Shown here one piece after another: positions 1-5,019 of a DNA stretch of 5,993 bases (the stretch's first letter is position 1; each line of letters begins with the position of its first letter). The translations under genes and the position numbers were made by a program. The notes under the pieces were generated by a model. The model was given only the letters and a program-made list of their open reading frames with translations, made no database searches and had not been told where the DNA came from. Origin of the DNA: Bacteroidota bacterium (GTDB taxonomy: Bacteria > Bacteroidota > Bacteroidia > NS11-12g > UBA9320); assembly GCA_003485825.1 (NCBI GenBank), contig DNHN01000174.1, positions 1 through 5,993 of the forward strand, in the 5' to 3' direction.

Positions 1-1142
1 ATCATGTCTGTTACAACAGTCTGACCATTTCCAGCTGCAAGAAGGAAAGAAATATCTACGTCTTCTGAATTTCTGAACTTACGGTATCCGTCAATTGTTT
101 GACCAGCTGTAGGAGCACTTCCGTCCGCACCATTTACAAACGATGCTGTCTGAGGAGTTGTGCCGCCAACAAAGGTTACACCTTGCGCTGCACTACCTGC
201 ATTTGTATTGCCACTGTTGTGTGCAGTCCACCATACATATCGAGATCTGTTGTTGACTACATCTTTGTAGTAGTTGGTTGCACCTGTTTCTGTTTTTGCA
301 TCTGAGGCTAAGGAAACATTCTGGAACACTTCAAGAACTTGCCCTTTCACTCCAGTCCACAATCCATCTTCGTCTGATACAACAACGTGCATACCGTCTG
401 CTGATCCGCCTCTTTGTGTAGCATAGGCAGATGTGCCAGGAGCTCTATCTGTCACAGTAGAATATTCCCACTTACGTACAATGGCAGTATTGGCTGCTAC
501 TGAATCTCCTGTATAGGCCTTTTCGAGTACAGCTGAGAGTCCTCCAGCATCGACTGACGATACTTTGATTGTTTGCTTGGCGCCAAGCGTAGCTCCTACT
601 TCTAATAGATCTCCAGCTACCAGCGTACTAGCTTGGTTAGCAGAAAAAGCAATAGATGTTGTATTAGCTGTTATTGTATATGTTCCAGTAAGCGTTGATT
701 TGAAAGCAGTTGCAGACGCACATACAGATGTCTTCAAAGAGTTACCTAGCTCGCCAGGATATCGAGCAACAAAATCACCAACGGTAGCAATACCCGATGA
801 ATAGTTGTTTTCGTAATCTTCTGAACTCTTTACAAGAGTAATAACGGTGTTACCAGCATTCTGCGTAGCATTGGCTTGACCTGTGCTTGATGCACGAACG
901 ACGTACAATGCATTACCGTAGGATAGAAAGTTCGCAGCGGTAAAGAAATCGTTGTATACTGTTGTTGTCGGCTTTTGAAATTGACCAACTAGCTTATCTT
1001 CTGAGGTAATTAGAGTTAGCTGTTCAACTGGGCCCCAACGAAAATGACCGGCAATACCGCCTTCGGTAGTCGATACGGCGGGAACAACAGTAGTTTGATC
1101 AAGTTCGCTAACATTGACTCCTGGTGATACTTGGAATGGCAT
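1..1142 (-). CDS. 18: Tail sheath protein gp18, N-terminal 380 residues (partial, runs off the window)
   Basis: This is the contractile tail sheath protein of a T4-like myovirus. Many copies polymerise around the tail tube and contract to drive injection. Manual translation from the ATG at 1142-1140 is open to base 1 (380 codons), so the 3' end lies outside the window; T4 gp18 is about 659 residues. The N-terminus MPFQVSPGVNVSELD, the stretch TTVVPAVSTTEGGIAG, the FRWGPV segment and ARYPGELGNSLK are signatures of T4-type sheath proteins. The start is fixed by a strong AAGGAG eight bases upstream. It follows TerL after an 85-base gap that carries a late-promoter octamer, so it probably begins its own late transcript, as expected for an abundant structural protein. 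The residues after about 150 are rich in Ala, Thr, Ser and Gly, typical of the variable surface domains. Identity is confident. Confidence 0.95.
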   Translation of the reverse strand, partial: MPFQVSPGVNVSELDQTTVVPAVSTTEGGIAGHFRWGPVEQLTLITSEDKLVGQFQKPTTTVYNDFFTAANFLSYGNALYVVRASSTGQANATQNAGNTVITLVKSSEDYENNYSSGIATVGDFVARYPGELGNSLKTSVCASATAFKSTLTGTYTITANTTSIAFSANQASTLVAGDLLEVGATLGAKQTIKVSSVDAGGLSAVLEKAYTGDSVAANTAIVRKWEYSTVTDRAPGTSAYATQRGGSADGMHVVVSDEDGLWTGVKGQVLEVFQNVSLASDAKTETGATNYYKDVVNNRSRYVWWTAHNSGNTNAGSAAQGVTFVGGTTPQTASFVNGADGSAPTAGQTIDGYRKFRNSEDVDISFLLAAGNGQTVVTDM

Positions 1143-1150
1143 TTGTGTCT

Positions 1151-1156
1151 CTCCTT
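1151..1156 (-). promoter_or_regulatory. Strong ribosome binding site of gp18
   Basis: AAGGAG on the minus strand lies eight bases upstream of the ATG at 1142. It is the best Shine-Dalgarno match before any start in this window and fits the high expression needed for a sheath protein. Confidence 0.85.
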
Positions 1157-1199
1157 AATTGAGGGTATTCTTTTTTATTTTGTTGTTGTGCATTCCATT

Positions 1200-1207
1200 T
1201 ATTTATA
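1200..1207 (-). promoter_or_regulatory. T4-type late promoter for gp18
   Basis: An exact TATAAATA octamer on the minus strand sits in the 85-base gap between the TerL C-terminal gene and gp18. In T4-like phages this octamer is the -10 element recognised by the gp55 sigma factor with the gp45 sliding clamp, and no -35 element is needed. Initiation would fall near 1194, giving an A-rich leader of about 50 bases before the gp18 start. The rest of the gap (1143-1227) holds only the A-rich leader and the gp18 ribosome binding site. I see no terminator hairpin, so read-through from TerL is also likely. Confidence 0.8.
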
Positions 1208-1227
1208 ATACATCAAATTTCACCATA

Positions 1228-2415
1228 TTACCACTTATCAGATATAGTGTCGCTAGAAGGTAACGACCATCCTAGTCTATCTACATCAATATCAATTATA
1301 CCATCATCTCCGCTGCCATCATCAATGAATCCAAAAGGAAGAACGTCGTCCTCTATCATTTGTTGGTTATCAGCGTATAGTTTTTTTCTCAAATCTTTAT
1401 TGGTCAAGTCTTTAAAATAATCCTGTCGTATTAGCCAGGAGAATAGGACTGTGCACATCACAATATCATCATGGAAGCCTTGTTCTGCTTGAAAACTTTC
1501 CTTAACTTGTACGAAGTTGCATAGTTCGTTGACATATTCGTAGTCTTCAAATATAAGTTTGTCTTGTTCTACTACATCTTTTAATACTGAACATCCTATT
1601 CTTTTTACGGTTTTAGACGTTCTTACTCCTAATTGGGCTCGGCCTCCGCTAAAGCCTGATGTTATATATTGGATCCCCCCTTTCTGCGAGGTTCTAAATA
1701 TGTTTTCATACTCAAAATCGTTATATAATATATTAGCTACTTGCTCTCCAATGTCGTTTATTTCGACAAGAACAAAAGCGTCGTTGTACTTTCTAGCAGC
1801 ATTGTATATAACATCTGGATAAAGTAGAGGGGATATGTCTTTGCTTCTGTACTTGCCCACGCCTCTATAAGGATATTCAGTTATGTCGAATACAATAAAG
1901 GCTGAGTAGTCTAATCCTAATCCTCGTGATGTATCAACTACTATTACGTAACTTCTATCTGGCTCTGGCTCGTGGTAACATTTAAAGTTATTCTTCTCGT
2001 ATAAAGGTGTTCGGAATGTCAGGGCTCTTAGCTTGGTAGCGTGAATTAATGTGTTGGTACTTCCAAGGAATTCGCAGTTATGGCTAACTATGCCGTTGGT
2101 ATATAATTCTTTTCGTTCTCCAACGTCTATGAAGTCATAAAGGTATATTGGTTCGTTAACGAACTCGCTGTAAACTAGAGTTTGTGAGCCTACGTCTGTT
2201 TGTACTACATCTCCTCTCTTATATTCATTGGCTTTTATAAACACTCCATCATTGTTTTTTATCGGATGGTTTACTGAGCACTTGAGCTCCTGTCCTTGCT
2301 CTGTAATTAAGTGCCAGTAGAAGTCGCGATGAATTCTTTGTACACCATAAAAGTCTTCGTATCCTGCAGGAGTACAAACTTTGTCGTTACTTACGTTAGT
2401 ATAAAATTCAGACAT
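1228..2415 (-). CDS. 17: C-terminal half of split large terminase gp17: intein C fragment fused to the nuclease domain
   Basis: This 395-residue protein has two parts. Residues 1-113 are a C-terminal intein fragment. Residues 114-395 are the C-terminal 282 residues of a T4-type large terminase, the nuclease that cuts the DNA concatemer at headful packaging. After the junction comes CEFLGSTNTLI, matching the TerL segment that follows the ATPase domain. The RNase H-like nuclease residues are visible: D161 in VVDTSRGLGLDYSA, E218 in LVEINDIG, and D316/D317 in GFHDDIVM, matching T4 gp17 D401, E458 and D542. The tail is acidic (about residues 355-380). The ATG at 2415 overlaps the endonuclease gene by 25 bases; AAGG lies ten bases upstream and a second AAGGA directly abuts the ATG. 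The protein should be joined to the N-terminal half by protein trans-splicing. The domain content is certain; splicing activity is inferred. Confidence 0.95.
   Translation of the reverse strand: MSEFYTNVSNDKVCTPAGYEDFYGVQRIHRDFYWHLITEQGQELKCSVNHPIKNNDGVFIKANEYKRGDVVQTDVGSQTLVYSEFVNEPIYLYDFIDVGERKELYTNGIVSHNCEFLGSTNTLIHATKLRALTFRTPLYEKNNFKCYHEPEPDRSYVIVVDTSRGLGLDYSAFIVFDITEYPYRGVGKYRSKDISPLLYPDVIYNAARKYNDAFVLVEINDIGEQVANILYNDFEYENIFRTSQKGGIQYITSGFSGGRAQLGVRTSKTVKRIGCSVLKDVVEQDKLIFEDYEYVNELCNFVQVKESFQAEQGFHDDIVMCTVLFSWLIRQDYFKDLTNKDLRKKLYADNQQMIEDDVLPFGFIDDGSGDDGIIDIDVDRLGWSLPSSDTISDKW
2077..2415 (-). other. C-terminal fragment of an atypically split intein (113 residues)
   Basis: Encoded in the first 113 codons of the TerL C-terminal gene. 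It ends in NGIVSHN, followed by Cys114 as the +1 extein residue (codon 2076-2074). This is the standard intein C-terminal block G, with the penultimate His and the terminal Asn that cyclises. The block F region is IYLYDFIDV plus ELYTNG. Residues 47-51 read SVNHP, followed by a GD pair at 68-69. This is block B, which ordinary split inteins carry on the N-terminal piece, so the break lies unusually early. From memory, the AceL-TerL C fragment has the same order of features (PNGF..F.GIQ, SINHP, VNE.I.LYD, TNGVVSHN/CEFL), and this fragment aligns to it along its length. No endonuclease domain lies inside it. Confidence 0.93.
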
Positions 2416-3257
2416 TCCTTCAAAACCTTGTTTCGATTTTTTTTACATTCATCGTGATCGACTCGGTGTACTTGTATATTTTTTGTAGCTAGAAACTCAT
2501 CTCTTACGCTGTCTTTCTCTCGGTTGTGCCACCTCTTAGAGTCGTATTCAATGTTTTTGTTACCTATTACAAAATCTAAATAATAAACTCTTTTGTTAAT
2601 CAGCGGATGAAAATCTTGGTGGTTGATGGTGCTAATTGTTTTTTCACTATTCAACGAAGCATAACGACAACCAGCGCGTTCGCTGTCATTCAGCAAACAA
2701 TATATTTCATCAAAAAGATCTAAACTAGCCTTGCTACACCTGGTTCTTGATGTAAATTTCGAATTAATGCATTTCCCACATATCTTCTTGCCGTTGTATG
2801 CTCCATACCCTGTATCGAATGTAGAAAATTTAAGGTCGACCTCGCAGGACAGGCATTTTTTAATGCTATTAGGATAGCATATATTGTAAGCCTTTTGCAC
2901 CAATCTATGATCAGATGAGTCGTAATGATTTATCGACCTTGTCACAACATCGTCGCATTTAAGCGATGCGCCAAACCCCTGACTTTTGTTGTTTTTAATT
3001 TTTAGGACTAAAGCAGCGAGCTCGCCTTTGGGTAAAATTTTCTCTTTGCGTGACCAGTTGTTTCTCTTTGCATATCCCTTGATAACATTAGCTACATAAT
3101 AGTTGTATGTCAGCTTTATGACAGAGAGACTCTCACCCTCCTCATACATGCGCTGCACATGATCCAATTGATCTACGTGCCTGAAATAAGTGCTATCGAG
3201 GCTTCGTTTATACTGCTTGCCATTTTTAGATTTTTGTTTCTTGATTCTGCTTGGCAA
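2391..3257 (-). CDS. Free-standing Vsr/DUF559-like homing endonuclease inserted between the TerL halves
   Basis: This 288-residue protein probably cuts intact TerL genes at the intein insertion site and so spreads the fractured gene. The C-terminal domain (about 205-288) has a PD-(D/E)xK-type pattern: D228 in YYLDFVIG, E237 and D239 in NIEYDS, then W243 and H244, R252 and D253, and IQVHRVDHDE. This resembles Vsr/DUF559 nucleases and the EDxHD homing endonucleases reported from fractured genes and as I-Bth0305I. Two Cys pairs, CLSC (135-138) and CGKC (160-163), look like a zinc-binding DNA-recognition module. Residues 43-68 could form a helix-turn-helix, and the first 20 residues are very basic. 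The start is TTG with GAGGAG ten bases upstream; the first in-frame ATG (codon 37) lacks a ribosome binding site. The gene overlaps the upstream TerL gene by 32 bases and the downstream one by 25, in a different frame from both. The nuclease family is well supported; target and activity are inferred. Confidence 0.85.
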   Translation of the reverse strand: MPSRIKKQKSKNGKQYKRSLDSTYFRHVDQLDHVQRMYEEGESLSVIKLTYNYYVANVIKGYAKRNNWSRKEKILPKGELAALVLKIKNNKSQGFGASLKCDDVVTRSINHYDSSDHRLVQKAYNICYPNSIKKCLSCEVDLKFSTFDTGYGAYNGKKICGKCINSKFTSRTRCSKASLDLFDEIYCLLNDSERAGCRYASLNSEKTISTINHQDFHPLINKRVYYLDFVIGNKNIEYDSKRWHNREKDSVRDEFLATKNIQVHRVDHDECKKNRNKVLKECLNFILT

Positions 3258-4116
3258 TTTTCCAATACTCCTCAGCTGTTATTCTACCATGCTGTATAGT
3301 ATTTATATATGTTGATCCTGCAAAACTTTCAAACTCTTGGCGGAATTGTTCTTCTGATGTTGCTCGTATGGTCTCTTCACGCCACTCTTCATCTCGACCC
3401 GGAACATCGGACCAATGTATTTCAACACGCTCGTAATCGTTTCTATTTTCCTCGCTGTCGACCCACAGCTTATAGAACATATTCATTCCATTTGGTGTAG
3501 AGGTTATAATAACCTTCGAAGACTTACCAGATGAAATTGTAGGGAATACAGAGGTAAAAAACTCTTCCTGTATATTGTTGGGTACGAATGCAAACTCATC
3601 AAGGTAGATGAGATTCTGGGATGTACCACGAATAGCACTTGAAGACGTGGACGATGCTATAATTTCTGAACCATTTTCTAACTTTATACTACCTTTGTTC
3701 CATTCCAAAATACCTTGCTGCATCCATTTAGGCAGATGCTCATACATCAATTGTATTCTACCAAGGATTTCTATTGCTTGGGATCTTTTGTTGGCAAGGA
3801 CAGCAATACTATACTGGTCAGTAAACAATATCTTCCAAAGAAGATAGGCTCCAACCGTTGTGGTCTTACCTACCTGTCTTGGTAGTTTGCATAGAGAGAA
3901 ACGATTAGCTTCGAATACATCAAGCATCTCATTTTGGAAGTCCCACGTGCCGAAAGGAATAAGACCTTCATCCACACTAACAATTTTTACATACTCGTTT
4001 ACAAAGTACTGAGGATCGCGTGCTACCTTAACGTATTCTAAGACTTGCTCTTGAGTAAACTCAATTGGTACGCCGGCAGACTTTAAATTCTTGTTTCCGA
4101 GATATATATCAGGCAT
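3226..4116 (-). CDS. 17: N-terminal half of split large terminase gp17: ATPase domain fused to the intein N fragment
   Basis: Residues 1-263 are the ATPase domain of a T4-type TerL, the motor that drives DNA into the prohead. Residues 264-296 are an intein N fragment ending at a stop codon. Visible motifs: an adenine-binding region near TWDFQNEML (57-65), Walker A LPRQVGKTT (78-86), Walker B LIYLDE (169-174) with catalytic E174, and the coupling motif TSTPNG (205-210), aligned with T4 gp17 SRQLGKTT, MIYIDE and TTTPNG. The start YLGNKNLKSAG aligns with T4 gp17 YMGLPNLKRA, so this protein lacks the roughly 90-residue N-terminal extension of T4, as other marine relatives appear to. The ATG at 4116 has AAGG nine bases upstream and follows the thermonuclease gene after 58 bases. 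The ATPase domain ends exactly at the intein junction RQEFE/S264; the rest of TerL is in the gene at 1228-2415. Confidence 0.96.
   Translation of the reverse strand: MPDIYLGNKNLKSAGVPIEFTQEQVLEYVKVARDPQYFVNEYVKIVSVDEGLIPFGTWDFQNEMLDVFEANRFSLCKLPRQVGKTTTVGAYLLWKILFTDQYSIAVLANKRSQAIEILGRIQLMYEHLPKWMQQGILEWNKGSIKLENGSEIIASSTSSSAIRGTSQNLIYLDEFAFVPNNIQEEFFTSVFPTISSGKSSKVIITSTPNGMNMFYKLWVDSEENRNDYERVEIHWSDVPGRDEEWREETIRATSEEQFRQEFESFAGSTYINTIQHGRITAEEYWKIAKQNQETKI
3268..3273 (-). promoter_or_regulatory. Ribosome binding site of the endonuclease, embedded in the N-intein codons
   Basis: GAGGAG on the minus strand lies ten bases upstream of the TTG at 3257-3255. It decides the start of the endonuclease, since no in-frame ATG downstream before codon 37 has such a site. 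In the TerL frame the same bases encode part of the N-intein segment AEEYWK. A three-codon ORF (ATG GTA GAA TAA, 3290-3279) precedes it in the same frame as the endonuclease. Confidence 0.7.
3300..3307 (-). promoter_or_regulatory. T4-type late promoter inside the N-intein coding sequence
   Basis: An exact TATAAATA octamer on the minus strand continues as TATAAATACTAT, very close to the extended T4 late consensus as I remember it. It lies within the codons for TYINT of the intein N fragment. Initiation near 3294 would give a leader of about 37 bases ahead of the TTG start of the endonuclease, with GAGGAG inside it. The promoter would drive the endonuclease and the TerL C-terminal gene independently of the upstream packaging genes. 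The match is seen directly; activity is inferred. Confidence 0.65.
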
Positions 4117-4174
4117 TTACGTTGACCTTGCCCCTAATCACTTGTATACTTACGGTGTTGCCCCCAAAGGGACA

Positions 4175-4600
4175 TTAGATACTTACTTTGCCTTCACTGA
4201 TCAATCGTTCTCTATTGTCCAAGTGTTCCGCTTGAACATCCTCTTTGTTCTGACCATGATATGCTACAGCTTGTCCTTCATCAATCATTTGCTGGCATAC
4301 GCTACCGCCATCAATAAGAAAGTCTCCTAGTATCCTGCCAAACTTTCCCTTAGCATCTTCACCGTTTCGATCTATTTGAGTTTTAAGAATAGCTTGTTTA
4401 CCGAGGAGCTCTTTTAATCTTTTTTTAGACGCTAGGCCAAACTTCTTCTCAACTTTGTCGCGAGTCCTGCTTTCTGGGGTATCGATGCCAGCAAGCCGAA
4501 CTCTCTCATCTTTCATCCATACACCGAACCCAAGGTCGATGTCGACGTCCACAGTATCACCGTCCACTACTCTATTTATATTCGCTCTATATTCATACAT
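4175..4600 (-). CDS. Thermonuclease-like (staphylococcal nuclease family) protein
   Basis: This 141-residue protein is a single SNase domain, which hydrolyses DNA or RNA using calcium. The catalytic set is present: DGDT at 13-16, R35 and D40-T41-P42-E43 in RLAGIDTPES (staphylococcal nuclease uses R35, D40, T41 and E43), and R89 in FGRILGDF, equivalent to R87. There is no signal peptide, so it would act inside the host cell. Its ATG overlaps the end of TerS by eight bases, with AAGGA eleven bases upstream, and TerL follows after 58 bases, so it is cotranscribed with the terminase genes. In T4, genes 16 and 17 adjoin without such a gene. Possible roles are host DNA breakdown or trimming of DNA during packaging, but the sequence decides neither. 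Family assignment is confident; biological role is not. Confidence 0.92.
   Translation of the reverse strand: MYEYRANINRVVDGDTVDVDIDLGFGVWMKDERVRLAGIDTPESRTRDKVEKKFGLASKKRLKELLGKQAILKTQIDRNGEDAKGKFGRILGDFLIDGGSVCQQMIDEGQAVAYHGQNKEDVQAEHLDNRERLISEGKVSI
4573..4580 (-). promoter_or_regulatory. Possible T4-type late promoter inside the thermonuclease gene
   Basis: An exact minus-strand TATAAATA lies in codons 7-9 of the thermonuclease gene. A transcript from it would start about 450 bases upstream of TerL and would lack the thermonuclease start codon, so it could supply TerL separately. The following bases (GAGTAG) do not extend the consensus. In AT-rich coding DNA one such match can arise by chance, so this is the weakest of the three. 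Confidence 0.4.
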
Positions 4601-5018
4601 TTTTACTGTTGTCCTTAATCAATTGTTGTAACTCAGCAGTGTTTCCTACAAAGAGAGCGTTGGTGACGTTGGTCGGTCCTTTGGCAGATTCTTCTTTTAA
4701 TGATTTGACTTTCTTTTGAACTTCGAGGAGATCTTTGTTAGCATCAGTCAATGTTTTAATTAACGTACCAACAACTTCGAACGCTCTTGGAGACTCGCTT
4801 TGATTAGCAAGCTCGACAAGAGTATTTAATGCATCAGATCCTCTTTCAATTACGTTGTATAGGTTTTCTCTTGCATACTGGTAGTCACTATCTATGTCAC
4901 TGCTAACAGACGGCAGAGCGGGTTCTACAAGCTCTGAAGGCGTATCTTCTTCCACAATCTCAGATTGAGGGAGGTTGAATATATCTTCGAAACTTTCTTC
5001 CATGCGCGTCTTTTTCAT
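4593..5018 (-). CDS. 16: Small terminase subunit gp16 (TerS)
   Basis: This is the small terminase, which forms a ring that recognises viral DNA and regulates the TerL ATPase and nuclease. At 141 residues it is a little shorter than T4 gp16 (164). The central region at 46-104 (YQYARENLYNVIERG, then ALNTLVELANQSESPRAFEV, then IKTLTDANKDLLEVQKK) is the conserved helical oligomerisation core and matches T4 gp16 closely. The C-terminal VTNALFVGNTAELQQLI is also conserved among T4-like phages. The first 45 residues are acidic and look disordered. The ATG at 5018 lies one base after the gp15 stop (TAATATG) and has no clear Shine-Dalgarno sequence, suggesting translation by re-initiation after gp15. 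A second ATG at codon 6 is possible but no better supported. Its 3' end overlaps the thermonuclease start by eight bases. Confidence 0.93.
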   Translation of the reverse strand: MKKTRMEESFEDIFNLPQSEIVEEDTPSELVEPALPSVSSDIDSDYQYARENLYNVIERGSDALNTLVELANQSESPRAFEVVGTLIKTLTDANKDLLEVQKKVKSLKEESAKGPTNVTNALFVGNTAELQQLIKDNSKNV

Positions 5019-5019
5019 A

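Larger units (their letters stand above)
3229..3327 (-). other. N-terminal fragment of the split intein (33 residues, Ser1)
   Basis: Codons 264-296 of the TerL N-terminal gene. They replace the expected CEFLGS continuation of the terminase and begin SFAGSTYINTIQHGRIT, an intein block A. The pattern matches, from memory, the 25-residue AceL-TerL N fragment (CVYGDTMVETEDGKIKI, then a short amphipathic helix), here EEYWKIAKQNQ. The first residue is Ser (AGT, 3327-3325) instead of the usual Cys, so an N-to-O acyl shift would be required. The fragment ends before block B. It should associate with the 113-residue C fragment encoded at 2077-2415 to make a mini-intein of 146 residues. Confidence 0.9.

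Noticed and set aside
99..1142. Plus-strand open frames opposite gp18, including 99-305 and 565-804
   Set aside because: They lie antisense to a continuous sheath gene, have low-complexity or unnatural composition, and show no ribosome binding sites or recognisable motifs.
3147..3149. ATG at codon 37 of the endonuclease as the true start
   Set aside because: No Shine-Dalgarno sequence precedes it and it would remove the basic N-terminus; the TTG with GAGGAG upstream is better supported.
3226..3257. Programmed frameshift or simple sequencing error joining the TerL N-terminal gene to the next frame
   Set aside because: The downstream frame is a complete nuclease with its own ribosome binding site and is not terminase; the frame change is explained by overlapping independent genes.
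2077..3327. Group I or II intron interrupting TerL
   Set aside because: The boundaries carry protein-level intein motifs (block A, block B, SHN/C), and the C-terminal half has its own start codon. No intron core structure was recognised by eye.
1559..4330. Plus-strand open frames opposite the terminase, endonuclease and thermonuclease genes
   Set aside because: They are antisense shadows of well-supported minus-strand genes with no family resemblance.
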